Origin: Aquabacterium sp.
GTDB lineage: Bacteria; Pseudomonadota; Gammaproteobacteria; Burkholderiales; Burkholderiaceae_C
DNA length: 51,382 nt
Assembly: GCA_023150345.1 (NCBI GenBank)
Contig: JAKLLB010000020.1
Span: 1 to 51,382 of the forward strand
Reading direction: 5' to 3'
Each line of letters starts with the position of its first letter. The stretch's first letter is position 1. The notes under the pieces were generated by a model that was not told where the DNA came from, made no database searches, and saw only the letters and a program-made list of their open reading frames with translations. Positions 20,779 through 30,360 of this stretch are shown piece after piece. The translations under genes were made by a program, and so were the position numbers.

Positions 20779-22968
20779 ATGCTCAGCGACGACGATGTCC
20801 GTGCCCTGGTGGGCGCCCGCCACGACGATCCGTTCGCCGTGCTCGGCATGCGCGCCGACACCCGTGGTCGCTGGTGGCTGCGGGCCATGCTGCCGGGCGC
20901 GCGGGCCGTGCGCACGTGCAGGGCCGACGATGGCCGGCTGCTGGCCGAACTTGCGCTGCGCCACCCCGATGGCCTGTGGGAGGGCGAGCTGGCGCTGCGC
21001 ACGCCGGCGGACTACCGGCTCGAGGTGCAGTGGCACGGCGGGACCCAGGGGCACTATGCCGACGCATACGCGTGCCCGCCATTGATCGGCGACGCCGACC
21101 TGCACTTCCTGGCCGAGGGTACACACCTGCGGCCTTTCGAGGCGCTGGGCGCGCACGTCATCGAGCCCGGTTCGGCGCCGGTGCCCGCGTCCGGCGTGCG
21201 ATTCGCCGTGTGGGCGCCCAACGCCCGCCACGTCAGCGTGGTGGGCGACTTCAATGCCTGGGACGCGCGCCGCCACCCGATGCGCTCGCGCGGTGGCAGC
21301 GGCGTGTGGGAGTTGTTCGTGCCGCATGCCGCCTGCGGCGATCGCTACAAGTTCCAGATCACCGCCGCCGGCGGGCAGGTGCTGCCGTTGAAGTGCGACC
21401 CCTACGCACGCCAGGCCCAGTTGCGACCCGACACCGCCAGCGTGGTCGCACCGCCGCTGGCGGCTGTGCGGGGATTGCCCGCAGCGCGCGCCGCTGCCAA
21501 CGCTCGCCAGGCGCCGGTGTCGATCTACGAGGTGCACCCGGGTTCTTGGCGGCGCCATCCCGACGGTCGCTTCCACAGCTGGGACGAGCTGGCGGCCGCG
21601 CTGCCCGACTATGCCGCCAGCCTGGGTTTCACGCACATCGAGCTGTTGCCGGTCACCGAGCATCCGTTCGATGGTTCCTGGGGCTACCAGACGCTCGGGA
21701 TGTACGCTCCCACATCGCGGTTCGGTCCACCCGACGGCCTGGCGCGCTTCATCGAGGCCTGCCACGCGCGCGGCATCGGCGTGTTGCTCGACTGGGTGCC
21801 GGCCCACTTTCCGTCCGACGCGCACGGCCTGGCGCGGTTCGACGGCAGTGCGCTGTACGAGTATGCCGATCCACGTGAAGGTTATCAACCCGACTGGGAC
21901 ACACTGATCTACAACTTCGGCCGCCATGAGGTGCGCAACTTCCTGGCTGGCAGCGCCCTGTACTGGAGCGAGCGCTACGCGGTGGACGGGTTGCGGGTGG
22001 ATGCCGTGGCCTCGATGCTCTACCGCGACTACAGCCGCGAGCCCGGTCAATGGCTGCCCAACCGGCACGGCGGCCGCGAGAATCTCGAGGCCATCGCGCT
22101 GCTGCAGCATGTGAATGCGATGCTCGGCCAGCATGCGCCGGGCGTCGTCACGGTGGCCGAGGAATCCACCGCCTACCCCGGCGTCAGTGCACCCACCTCT
22201 GCCGGCGGCCTGGGATTTCACTACAAGTGGAACATGGGCTGGATGCACGACACGCTGCAGTACATGCGGCAAGACCCCGTGCACCGGCGCTGGCACCACG
22301 ACAAGATGCGCTTCGGCCTCGTGTACGCCTACACCGAGAACTTCGTGCTGCCGCTGTCGCACGACGAGGTGGTGCACGGCAAGGGCTCGCTGCTGGGCAA
22401 GATGCCGGGCGACGACTGGCAGCGACGGGCCAACCTGCGGGCCTACTACGGCTTCATGTGGGGGCATCCGGGCAAGAAGCTGCTGTTCATGGGCCAGGAG
22501 TTCGCCCAGCCAGGCGAATGGAACCACGATGTCGAGTTGCCCTGGGGCCTGCTGGCCGACGAGCGCCATGCCGGTGTGCAGCGCCTGGTGGCCGATCTCA
22601 ATGCCCTCTATCGCCGCCTGCCCGCCCTGCACAGGCTCGATGCGATGCCCGAGGGCTTCGAGTGGCTCGCAGCCGACGAGGCCGAGCAGTCGGTCTATGC
22701 CTGGGTGCGACGCGACGGGCAGGGCCATGCGTGCATCGTGGTGTGCAACTTCACACCCGTGCCGCGCCACGGCTGGCGCCTGGGCGTACCCGAGGGTGCC
22801 GTTGCCTGGCGCGAAGTGCTGAACACCGATTCGGCTCATTACGGTGGTGGCAATGTCGGCAACATCGGTGCGCCGCTCGCCGTGCAGGCGCCCGGGGCAC
22901 ATGGTCGCGGCGGCGCGATCACACTCACGCTGCCGCCGTTGGCCACGCTGTTCCTGGTGCCCGCCTGA
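20779..22968 (+). CDS. glgB: 1,4-alpha-glucan branching enzyme
   Basis: A 729-residue GH13 branching enzyme, almost the same length as Escherichia coli GlgB (728). The first ~120 residues form the N1 domain (DDDVRALVGARHDDPFAVLG); the CBM48 follows (FAVWAPNARHVSVVGDFNAWD). In the catalytic barrel are YEVHPGSWRR, LPVTEHPFDGSWGYQ, GLRVDAVASMLYRDYSR (nucleophile Asp near 407), VAEESTAYPGVS (Glu) and LPLSHDEVVHGKGSL (third Asp). The C-terminal all-beta domain ends the protein. The ATG at 20779 is 32 bp after glgP. Synthesis genes glgA and glgC are not in this window, so it works here beside degrading enzymes. Confidence 0.96.
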   Translation: MLSDDDVRALVGARHDDPFAVLGMRADTRGRWWLRAMLPGARAVRTCRADDGRLLAELALRHPDGLWEGELALRTPADYRLEVQWHGGTQGHYADAYACPPLIGDADLHFLAEGTHLRPFEALGAHVIEPGSAPVPASGVRFAVWAPNARHVSVVGDFNAWDARRHPMRSRGGSGVWELFVPHAACGDRYKFQITAAGGQVLPLKCDPYARQAQLRPDTASVVAPPLAAVRGLPAARAAANARQAPVSIYEVHPGSWRRHPDGRFHSWDELAAALPDYAASLGFTHIELLPVTEHPFDGSWGYQTLGMYAPTSRFGPPDGLARFIEACHARGIGVLLDWVPAHFPSDAHGLARFDGSALYEYADPREGYQPDWDTLIYNFGRHEVRNFLAGSALYWSERYAVDGLRVDAVASMLYRDYSREPGQWLPNRHGGRENLEAIALLQHVNAMLGQHAPGVVTVAEESTAYPGVSAPTSAGGLGFHYKWNMGWMHDTLQYMRQDPVHRRWHHDKMRFGLVYAYTENFVLPLSHDEVVHGKGSLLGKMPGDDWQRRANLRAYYGFMWGHPGKKLLFMGQEFAQPGEWNHDVELPWGLLADERHAGVQRLVADLNALYRRLPALHRLDAMPEGFEWLAADEAEQSVYAWVRRDGQGHACIVVCNFTPVPRHGWRLGVPEGAVAWREVLNTDSAHYGGGNVGNIGAPLAVQAPGAHGRGGAITLTLPPLATLFLVPA

Positions 22969-23000
22969 CAGCCGCCGCAGCGCCTCCACTCCCGGACGTC

Positions 23001-25181
23001 ATGTACGACAGCACGCACCCAGCCATCGCCACCGCTGCCAACGGCGATGGTTGGCCGCGACCCCTGCCCGCGACCTTGGAGCCGGGGCGCTGGGAGCCAC
23101 TGGGTGCACATGCGCGCGACGGCGGCGTGAACTTCGCGTTCGTGGCCGAGCACGCCCAGCGCGTGGAGCTGTGCCTGTTCGACGCCGCTGGCGAGCGCGA
23201 GCTGCATCGGGTGACACTGCACGGACCCGATGACGGTATCCATCACGGATTCATGCCGGGGGCAGGGCCTGGTGCGGTGTACGGGCTGCGCGCCCACGGG
23301 CCACGCGATATCGCCGCGGGCCACCGCTACAACCCTGCCAAACTTCTGCTGGACCCGTGGGCGCGCGAGATCACCGGGCGCTTCGAGTGGCGCGACGAGC
23401 ATCTCGATCACGACGCGGGCCATCCCGGCGGCCTGCATGCCGTCGATCGACGTGACAACGCACCCTGGGCCCACAAGGCCCGTGTGGCACCGCCGTGGAA
23501 CATCGACGCCTCGGCCCCGCCGCCGCCCCGGGTGCCTGCACGCGACCTGTTGCTGTACGAGGTGCACGTCAAGGGCTACAGCCGCTTGCATCCGGACATA
23601 CCGCCCGAGATGCGTGGCACCTTTTCCGGCCTGGCACACCCCGCGTCCATCACGCATCTGCGACGCCTGGGCGTGTCCACGTTGTCGTTGCTGCCAGTGC
23701 AGATGGCGCTGGACGAGCCTGCCCTGGCAGCGCGTGGCAGCGTCAATTACTGGGGCTACAACACGCTGGGCTTCTTCTACCCGTCGCCCCGTCTGTCGTG
23801 TACGCCGCACGACCCGACCGCGGTCAACCGTGAGTTCCGTGCCATGGTCGATGCCCTCCATGCGGCGGGACTGGAGGTGGTGCTCGATGTGGTCTACAAC
23901 CACACGCCCGAAGGCGACGAGCGCGGGCCCACGCTGAGCTGGCGCGGCCTGGACCAGGCGATGTGGTACCGGCTCGCGAGCGACGACCGCGGCCGCTGCG
24001 AAAACCTCACCGGTTGCGGCAACACGCTCAACGTTGCCCACCCGCGGGTGACGCAGTTCGTGCTCGACTCGCTGCGCCATTGGGTACTGGCAATGGGCGT
24101 GGACGGCTTTCGGTTCGACCTTGCGCCGGTGCTGGGGCGCACCCGCCACGGCTTCGACGCCCATGCGGCGTTCTTCACGGCGCTGCGCCAGGACCCGGTG
24201 CTCGCGCGTGTGCACCTCATCGCCGAGCCTTGGGACGTGGCGCACGACGGCTATCAGCTGGGCCGCTTTCCCGGCAGGTTTCTCGAGTGGAACGACAAGT
24301 TCCGCGACAGCGTGCGGCGCTATTGGCTGGCGCCATGGCTCGATCTCGGTGGGCATGGACACAACCCGCATCGGGTCGGCCGTGGCGAGTTCGCCCGGCG
24401 CTACACCGCATCGGCCGATGTGTTTCACCACGGCGGGCGTTCGCCCCTGGCTTCGGTGAACTACCTCGCCGTGCACGACGGCTACACGCTGGCCGACCTG
24501 GTGAGCTACAGCCACAAGCACAATGAAGCCAACGGCGAAGGCAACCGCGACGGCCGCGACGGCGAACCCAGCGCCAATCTGGGCGCCGAAGGCCCAGACG
24601 ACGATGCCGCACGGACGGCGTTGCGCACCCGGGTGCGGCGCGCCCTGATGGCCACGCTGCTGCTGTCCCAGGGCACACCCATGCTGTGCGCCGGTGACGA
24701 ACTCGGGCGCACGCAGCGGGGCAACAACAACGCCTATTGCCAGGACGGCCCGCTGAGTTGGCTGGCTTGGGAGCGTGCCGATGCCAACTTCCTGGCCTTC
24801 GTCCGTGAGCTCACGGCGCTGCGCCGCGCCGAGCCGGCATTGCGGCACCAGCACTGGTTCGGCCTCGCCGGTGGCCTGCCGTTGAGCTGGCTCGCACCCA
24901 ATGGCCATTCGATGGGGCATGGCGAGTGGTGCGACCCGCATGCGCTGCCGCTGGCGTGCTTGATCGGTCGTGGCACCGACCAGGCGCCAGGCGGCAGCGC
25001 GCGCCTGATGCTGGCCTTCAATCCGCTGGCGCACGATACCGCGTTCACCCTGCCGCACGGGCGTTGGCAGGTGGCGCTGGACTCCACCGGAACCACGCCC
25101 ACCGGGACCGACTTGCCCGCCGTGGCGGCCTGGCCGGTGCCGGCGCACGGCGTGGTGGTGCTGCGCAGTGCCACCCCGTGA
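23001..25181 (+). CDS. glgX: Glycogen debranching enzyme GlgX
   Basis: A 726-residue GH13 isoamylase-type enzyme that hydrolyses alpha-1,6 branches, preferring short limit-dextrin branches. N-terminal CBM48 (GGVNFAFVAEHAQRVELCLFD), then YEVHVKGYSRLHPDIP, LLPVQ, NYWGYNTLGFFYPSP, VVLDVVYNHTPEG, GVDGFRFDLAPVLGR (nucleophile Asp), LIAEPWDVAHDGYQLGRFP (Glu) and VHDGYTLADLVSY (Asp). The ATG at 23001 lies 32 bp after the glgB stop and precedes the CBM48; a much longer upstream frame lies inside glgB and is rejected. Third gene of the glgP operon. Confidence 0.96.
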   Translation: MYDSTHPAIATAANGDGWPRPLPATLEPGRWEPLGAHARDGGVNFAFVAEHAQRVELCLFDAAGERELHRVTLHGPDDGIHHGFMPGAGPGAVYGLRAHGPRDIAAGHRYNPAKLLLDPWAREITGRFEWRDEHLDHDAGHPGGLHAVDRRDNAPWAHKARVAPPWNIDASAPPPPRVPARDLLLYEVHVKGYSRLHPDIPPEMRGTFSGLAHPASITHLRRLGVSTLSLLPVQMALDEPALAARGSVNYWGYNTLGFFYPSPRLSCTPHDPTAVNREFRAMVDALHAAGLEVVLDVVYNHTPEGDERGPTLSWRGLDQAMWYRLASDDRGRCENLTGCGNTLNVAHPRVTQFVLDSLRHWVLAMGVDGFRFDLAPVLGRTRHGFDAHAAFFTALRQDPVLARVHLIAEPWDVAHDGYQLGRFPGRFLEWNDKFRDSVRRYWLAPWLDLGGHGHNPHRVGRGEFARRYTASADVFHHGGRSPLASVNYLAVHDGYTLADLVSYSHKHNEANGEGNRDGRDGEPSANLGAEGPDDDAARTALRTRVRRALMATLLLSQGTPMLCAGDELGRTQRGNNNAYCQDGPLSWLAWERADANFLAFVRELTALRRAEPALRHQHWFGLAGGLPLSWLAPNGHSMGHGEWCDPHALPLACLIGRGTDQAPGGSARLMLAFNPLAHDTAFTLPHGRWQVALDSTGTTPTGTDLPAVAAWPVPAHGVVVLRSATP

Positions 25182-25254
25182 CGGACGCACCCACGCAGAC
25201 GGCTTGCATGCCTGACCCCATCAACATCGATCGAACGGCAACGCCGAATCCGAC

Positions 25255-26772
25255 ATGAACCTGCACCAACGAGCCGCCGGCGTGCTGCTGCACGTGACGT
25301 CATTGCCCGGGCCCCACGGCATCGGCGACTTCGGCCCCGAGGCCTATCACTTCGTGGACTGGCTGCATGCCGCCGGCCAGAAGCTGTGGCAATGGCTGCC
25401 CGTCAACCCGATCGGGCCTGGAAACTCGCCCTATCAAAGCGTATCGGCCTTTGCCGGCAGCCCGCTGATGGTGGCGCTGGAGCCGCTGGTGCAGCGGGGC
25501 TGGGTCGATGCTCCCCAACTGCCGCTCGGAGGCTTCGGCCATGCGGCGGTCGAGTTCGATCGCGTCGTGCCCTGGCGCCTGGCGCGGTTGCGCGAAGCCG
25601 CCGCCGGATTCCACACGCGGGCGACCGCCGGCGAGCGCGCGGCGCTGGCCGCCTGGCGCGAAGCCCAGGCGTACTGGCTGGACGACTACACACTGTTCAT
25701 GGCGCTGGAGGGCGTGCACCAGGGGCGCCCCTGGTGGGAGTGGGCCGCACCGCTGCGCGTGCGTGATGCCGCCGCGCTGGCGGCGGCACGTCGCGAGCAT
25801 GCCGACGAGATCGCGTTCTGGGCGTTCGTGCAGTGGTGCTTCGATGAGCAGTGCATCCGCTTGAAGGCCTATGCCCACGACCGCGGCGTTTCGATCATGG
25901 GCGACCTGCCCATCTTCGTGGCTCACCACAGCGCCGACTGCTGGGCCCGGCCCGATCTTTATGAGCTCGATGACGCCTTCCAGCCCACCGTGGTGGCCGG
26001 ATGTCCGCCCGACGACCTGGGCCCGCAGGGGCAGCGCTGGGGCAATCCGCTGTATCGCTGGGACCGCATGGCCGCCGAGGGCTACGCGTGGTGGGTCGAT
26101 CGCGTGCGTCGCGCGCTCGACCTGGCCGATGTGTTCCGCATCGACCATTTCCGTGGTTTTGCCGGTTACTACGAAATCCCGGCCAGCAGCCCGACGGCGC
26201 ACGTGGGTTGCTGGCGCCCGGGGCCGGGGCAGGCCCTGTTCGATGCGATCTCTGCCAAGTTGGGCGAACTGCCGATCGTGGCGGAAGACCTCGGACACAT
26301 CACGCCAGACGTGATCGACCTGCGTGACGGCTGCGGCTTCCCGGGGATGAAGATCCTGCAGTTCGCCTTCGGTGGCGATGGCGCGCACGAGTTCCTGCCG
26401 CACAACTACCCGGCGCACTGCCTGGTGTACACCGGCACGCACGACAACGACACCGTGCGAGGCTGGTGGCAGCAGGCGGCACCGCGCGAGCGGGCGTATG
26501 CCGGCGCCTACCTGGCCGCCACCGAAGCGGACGTGCATTGGGCGATGATCCGCGCGGCCTGGAACTCGGTGGCGCACATCGCGGTGTGCCAGTTCCAGGA
26601 CGTGCTGGGACTGGACAGCACGCACCGCATGAACGTCCCCGGCGTCGGCGAGGGCAACTGGACCTGGCGCTTCGACTGGCCCATGGTCGGCGCCGAGCCG
26701 GCCCGCGTGCTGGGCCTGATGACTGCGGCCAGCGGCCGTGGGCGCTTCGAGCTGTTGCGGGTGGGCGCATGA
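25255..26772 (+). CDS. malQ: 4-alpha-glucanotransferase (amylomaltase)
   Basis: A 505-residue GH77 enzyme that moves maltosyl and longer units between dextrins and frees glucose. It is the short, plant DPE1-like form of about 500 residues rather than the ~700-residue enteric MalQ. Motifs: GVLLHVTSLPGPHGIGDFG at the start, WLPVNPIGPGNSPYQ, VFRIDHFRGFAGYYEIPA (nucleophile Asp), PIVAEDLGHITPDV (Glu) and YTGTHDNDTVRGWW (third Asp). It follows glgX by 73 bp, and its stop overlaps the next start as ATGA. The glucose it makes would feed the glucokinases at the left of the locus. Confidence 0.96.
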   Translation: MNLHQRAAGVLLHVTSLPGPHGIGDFGPEAYHFVDWLHAAGQKLWQWLPVNPIGPGNSPYQSVSAFAGSPLMVALEPLVQRGWVDAPQLPLGGFGHAAVEFDRVVPWRLARLREAAAGFHTRATAGERAALAAWREAQAYWLDDYTLFMALEGVHQGRPWWEWAAPLRVRDAAALAAARREHADEIAFWAFVQWCFDEQCIRLKAYAHDRGVSIMGDLPIFVAHHSADCWARPDLYELDDAFQPTVVAGCPPDDLGPQGQRWGNPLYRWDRMAAEGYAWWVDRVRRALDLADVFRIDHFRGFAGYYEIPASSPTAHVGCWRPGPGQALFDAISAKLGELPIVAEDLGHITPDVIDLRDGCGFPGMKILQFAFGGDGAHEFLPHNYPAHCLVYTGTHDNDTVRGWWQQAAPRERAYAGAYLAATEADVHWAMIRAAWNSVAHIAVCQFQDVLGLDSTHRMNVPGVGEGNWTWRFDWPMVGAEPARVLGLMTAASGRGRFELLRVGA

Positions 26773-28676
26773 CGTCGGCAGGCGGCATGTGGCGTGCTCG
26801 TCGCTGGCGGGGTGTCGTCGCCGCCTGGATGCTGGCTCTGGGCGCGATCGGATTCGCGCCGTTGCCCGCGCTGGGGCAACCGCAATCGCTGCGTGTGGAG
26901 CCGCCTTCGTGGTGGGTGGGCATGCGCCAGGCCCGGCTCGAACTGCTCGTGCATGCGCCAGGCCTGGCGGACTGGCAGGTCGAGTTGACGCCCTATCCCG
27001 GCGTTCGACTGCTCAGCAGCCGCTCGGGCGACAGCGCGAACTACCGCTTCGTCACGCTCGAGATCGGTTCGCAGGCCCGTGCCGGGTGGCTGGAGCTGCG
27101 CTTCACCCACGGTGCGCAGGTGCACACCCATCGCTACGAGCTGGCTTCCCGGCGGCCCGGATCGGCGCAGCGCCGCGGCTTCGATGCTTCGGATGTCATC
27201 CTGAACCTGGTGCCCGATCGCTTTGCCAACGGTGACCCTACCAACGACAACCATCCGGGCCATGGTGATCCGGCGAACCGTGCCGACATCCAGGCCGGGC
27301 GCCACGGCGGTGACCTGGCCGGCATCGCGGCGCACCTCGAGTACTTCGCGGGCATGGGCTACACCATGCTGTGGCCCACGCCACTGATGGAAAACCGGCA
27401 GTCGCGCTATTCCTATCACGGATACGCAGTGACCGACCTGTACCGGGTCGACCCCCGGTTGGGCAGCAACGCGCAGTACCGCGCGATGGTCGCGCAGGCA
27501 CGTGAGCGGGGCATCGGCGTGATCCAGGATGTCGTGCTCAACCACGTGGGATCCGGTCACCCGTGGACGGCCGATCCGCCCATGCGCGACTGGTACACGC
27601 AGGGCGGGCGCTTCGTGGCGACGCGTCATGCCCGCACCGCCGTGGCCGACCCGTACGCCGCGGCCAGCGACCGCGAGAACTTCACGCAAGGCTGGTTCGA
27701 ACCCAACATGCCCGACCTGAACCAGCGCAACCCGCACCTGGCCACCTACCTGGTGCAGAACGCGATCTGGTGGGTCGAATTCGCGGACCTGAGCGGCTTG
27801 CGGGTCGACACCTACGGATACTCGGACACCGCGTTCCTCGCGCAGTGGTCCCAGGCGCTGATGGCCGAGTACCCGGCGCTCAACCTGGTCGGCGAGGAAT
27901 GGAGCGGCAACCCGGTGGTGGTGGCCCAGTGGCAGCGTGGCCAGGTACCGCAGCTGGCGGTGCCCGGCGGAGGCTCGCAGCTGCCCTCGCTGATGGACTT
28001 CCCGTTGCACTACGTGCTGCGGCGCGCGCTCGCATCCGGCGACAGCTGGAACGGCGGGCTCACCGAGCTCTACGAAGCGCTGATCAACGACCGCTTGTAT
28101 CCCGATCCCGATCGCATGGTGCTGTTCGAGGGCAACCACGACGTGCCCCGGCTGTACAGCGCGATGGGCGAGGACCTCGCGCTCACCAAAATGGCACTGG
28201 CCTACGTGCTGACCATGCGCGGCATCCCGCAGCTGTACTACGGCACCGAGGTGCTGATGACCAGCCCGCGGCAGCGCGACGACGGCGCCACCCGGCAGGA
28301 CTTCCCGGGTGGCTGGGCCGGCGATGCCGTCAATGCGCGGACCGGCGAGGGCCTGAGCGCCGCCCAGCGCGACATGCAGGCCTTCCTGCGCCGACTCATG
28401 AACTGGCGGCGCACCCAGAGCGTGATGCACCGTGGCCGGCTCATGCACTACGCGCCCGAGAATGGCGTCTACACCTACTTCCGCTACGAGGGCGACCGGC
28501 AGGTGATGGTCGTCTTCAACAAGAACGGCAGCGATGCATCAGTGGACACGAGGCGGTACACCGAGCGCTTGCGCGCCGGTGCATCGGGGGTCGATGTCAT
28601 CAGCGGCGAGCGGCTGACCCTGTGGCCGGCGCTGGCGATGCCGGCGCGTTCGGTGCGCGTGATCGAGCTGGACTGA
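26769..28676 (+). CDS. Cyclomaltodextrinase/neopullulanase-type GH13 enzyme (exported)
   Basis: A 635-residue protein. A signal peptide (GVVAAWMLALGAIGFAPLPALG) is followed by an N-terminal Ig-like domain starting LRVEPPSWWVGMRQARLELLV, typical of cyclomaltodextrinases. The GH13 barrel shows NLVPDRFANGDPTNDN, TMLWPTPLMEN, VIQDVVLNHVG, GLRVDTYGYS (nucleophile Asp), LVGEEWSGNP (Glu) and FEGNHDVPRL (third Asp). A C-terminal beta domain (about 560-635) ends it. It resembles SusA-type periplasmic neopullulanases, which split starch oligosaccharides after outer-membrane uptake. The start overlaps the malQ stop (ATGA), so a periplasmic enzyme is translationally coupled to cytosolic MalQ. Last gene of the glgP operon. 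Confidence 0.92.
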   Translation: MTSAGGMWRARRWRGVVAAWMLALGAIGFAPLPALGQPQSLRVEPPSWWVGMRQARLELLVHAPGLADWQVELTPYPGVRLLSSRSGDSANYRFVTLEIGSQARAGWLELRFTHGAQVHTHRYELASRRPGSAQRRGFDASDVILNLVPDRFANGDPTNDNHPGHGDPANRADIQAGRHGGDLAGIAAHLEYFAGMGYTMLWPTPLMENRQSRYSYHGYAVTDLYRVDPRLGSNAQYRAMVAQARERGIGVIQDVVLNHVGSGHPWTADPPMRDWYTQGGRFVATRHARTAVADPYAAASDRENFTQGWFEPNMPDLNQRNPHLATYLVQNAIWWVEFADLSGLRVDTYGYSDTAFLAQWSQALMAEYPALNLVGEEWSGNPVVVAQWQRGQVPQLAVPGGGSQLPSLMDFPLHYVLRRALASGDSWNGGLTELYEALINDRLYPDPDRMVLFEGNHDVPRLYSAMGEDLALTKMALAYVLTMRGIPQLYYGTEVLMTSPRQRDDGATRQDFPGGWAGDAVNARTGEGLSAAQRDMQAFLRRLMNWRRTQSVMHRGRLMHYAPENGVYTYFRYEGDRQVMVVFNKNGSDASVDTRRYTERLRAGASGVDVISGERLTLWPALAMPARSVRVIELD

Positions 28677-28677
28677 A

Positions 28678-28714
28678 GCCGGCGGCAAGCCGGCCCGGTG
28701 GTTCACACCGGTTT
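28678..28714 (+). terminator. Double hairpin after the cyclomaltodextrinase gene
   Basis: Two adjacent stem-loops: GCCGGC-5 nt-GCCGGC (28678-28694) and CCGGTG-5 nt-CACCGG (28695-28711), the second followed by TTT. They start 2 bp after the stop codon and run into the 3' end of the convergent lipoprotein gene. This is the likely end of the glgP operon transcript. Confidence 0.55.
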
Positions 28715-29197
28715 GCTGCAGGCGCGTGCCGCCGTCATGCCCTTGAGGAAGCCGCGGCGCACGGTGCCGGCCGCAATGGCGGCCGCCACCTGCCTGGAGT
28801 AGCGCTCTGCACCGGTGAGCTTGCGCACCCACCCACGGAACGGAATCACGCCCTCCGCGGTGCGCTGCACTGCGCTCACGGCGGCATCGCCAGCGAATTG
28901 CCCGCCGCGTTCGATCAACCCAGGGTTCGACTCCGTGGGGGGCGTGTCGAGGTCGGGGCCCAGCACCTCATCGAGTGCACGCACCTGGGCGCGCAGGGCG
29001 TCGCAACTGCTGTCGGCAGGCGGCGCATACGGGGCCTTCTGTGCCTGCTGCAACAACTCGGGTATCGGCGCGTTGACCAGATTCAGGTCGGACAGCGGGG
29101 TGCTTGCGGCCTGACCCAGGCGGGTGGAGTCGTTGGACGCGCAGGCCGTGAGTGCCAGCAGCGCAGCGGTGGCCAGCAGGCTCTTGACGTGGGGCAT
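28703..29197 (-). CDS. Hypothetical lipoprotein
   Basis: A 164-residue protein with a clear lipoprotein signal: MPHVKSLLATAALLALTAC, where LTAC is the lipobox and Cys19 the likely lipidated residue. The mature part is soluble, contains two more cysteines (one near mid-protein, one four residues from the end), and ends in TAARACSKPV. I do not recognise a family. GGAG lies 8 nt before the ATG. It begins 26 bp after the stop of the binding-protein gene on the same strand and may be cotranscribed with it. Confidence 0.8.
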   Translation of the reverse strand: MPHVKSLLATAALLALTACASNDSTRLGQAASTPLSDLNLVNAPIPELLQQAQKAPYAPPADSSCDALRAQVRALDEVLGPDLDTPPTESNPGLIERGGQFAGDAAVSAVQRTAEGVIPFRGWVRKLTGAERYSRQVAAAIAAGTVRRGFLKGMTAARACSKPV

Positions 29198-29223
29198 GCG
29201 CGGGCTCCAGTGGTGGGTGTTGC

Positions 29224-30360
29224 TCAGTATCGCAGCGTCCCGGCGCGCGAGATCACGGCGATGTCGACCATGCGCGATCCCACTGTGCCGCCGCCCTGCG
29301 GGAAGTCCAGGCTGTAGCCGCCAAGGTCCAGGCGCAGTTTGCGCAGGGCGGCTGCGAGTGCGCTGCCGCCTTCGCCTTTGGTCTGCCGCAGGCCTTCCAC
29401 CACCGTGCGGGCAGCCAGGTAGCCAACCAGCGTGGCGCTGGAGTATTCGGCGTCCTTGGGAGCGTGTGCCTTCATCGCCTGCTGGAAGTCGCGTACCAGC
29501 CCACTGTTGGGCACGGCAGGGTTCGGCGTAACTTGGGCCACGGCCACACCGGTGGCCAGCTCGACGCCGGCCGCATCGGTCACGCCGCGGGCGGAAACAT
29601 AGGACAGCGAATAGATGGGCGTGCGGTCTCCGGCCAGGCGAACGTCGCGCACGAACGCGGCGCCGCTGTTGGGCGCCAGGATGATCAGGTAGGTCTGCGC
29701 GCCCATGGCGGCCAGCGGCTTGACCAGACCCTTCACGTCGTCGGCACCGCGCGGCACCGCGAGCTTGCCGACGATCTGCACGCCCAGCTTCTGGCCCACC
29801 TCCTCGGCAATGGCCAGGCCATTGGTGCCGAACGGAATGTCCTGGTAAACGACGCCGATGCGGGTGGCTCCAACGGTGCGCAGGTGGTTCAGCACCGTCT
29901 CGATCTGGCTGCGATCGCCGCCCACCACATGGAAGAGCAGCGGATGCCCGGGGTTGCGCAGTTCCTCGGTGCCCGGTGTCACGCCGACCGCGGGCACATC
30001 GATGGCATCGAACACCTTCTCCTTGAGCAGCGCGGTGACGTTGGCGGAGCCGAGCACGTTGACGAATGCGGCCGGCCGATCGCGTTCGGCCACCAGGCGC
30101 ATCAAGCGGATCGTCTCGGCAGGCTTGTAGGTGTCATCCTCGCGGATGAACTTGATCTTGCGGCCGGCAATGCCGCCGGCGGCATTGACCTGGTCGAAGT
30201 AGGCCTTGGCCCCGATGTAGTTGGACAGCCCGTTGCCGGCCAGCGGGCCGCTGAACGGCGCCACCTGGGCGATGACGATGGTGCCCTGGGCCATCGCCGA
30301 GGCTGCCGCAAAAGCCAGCCCTGCGGCGGCGAGGAAACGGCGCGCGAACCTGCTGATCAT
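29224..30360 (-). CDS. Branched-chain amino acid-type ABC substrate-binding protein
   Basis: A 378-residue periplasmic binding protein of the LivK/Leu-Ile-Val family (type I fold). Signal peptide: RRFLAAAGLAFAAASAMAQ. The mature start GTIVIAQVAPFSGPLAGNG is typical, as are NAAGGIAGRKIKFI, RIGVVYQDIPFGTNGLAIAEEV and YLAARTVVEGLRQTKG. The ATG at 30360 has AGGAGA upstream; 58 further upstream residues are not export-like and are rejected. No permease or ATPase gene is nearby, so it is an orphan binding protein of the kind common in Burkholderiales. Its ligand cannot be told from sequence. Confidence 0.9.
   Translation of the reverse strand: MISRFARRFLAAAGLAFAAASAMAQGTIVIAQVAPFSGPLAGNGLSNYIGAKAYFDQVNAAGGIAGRKIKFIREDDTYKPAETIRLMRLVAERDRPAAFVNVLGSANVTALLKEKVFDAIDVPAVGVTPGTEELRNPGHPLLFHVVGGDRSQIETVLNHLRTVGATRIGVVYQDIPFGTNGLAIAEEVGQKLGVQIVGKLAVPRGADDVKGLVKPLAAMGAQTYLIILAPNSGAAFVRDVRLAGDRTPIYSLSYVSARGVTDAAGVELATGVAVAQVTPNPAVPNSGLVRDFQQAMKAHAPKDAEYSSATLVGYLAARTVVEGLRQTKGEGGSALAAALRKLRLDLGGYSLDFPQGGGTVGSRMVDIAVISRAGTLRY

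Noticed and set aside
20641-25190. Two long antisense frames over glgB and glgX
   Set aside because: Same reason: both sense genes have complete catalytic motifs and the antisense text has none.
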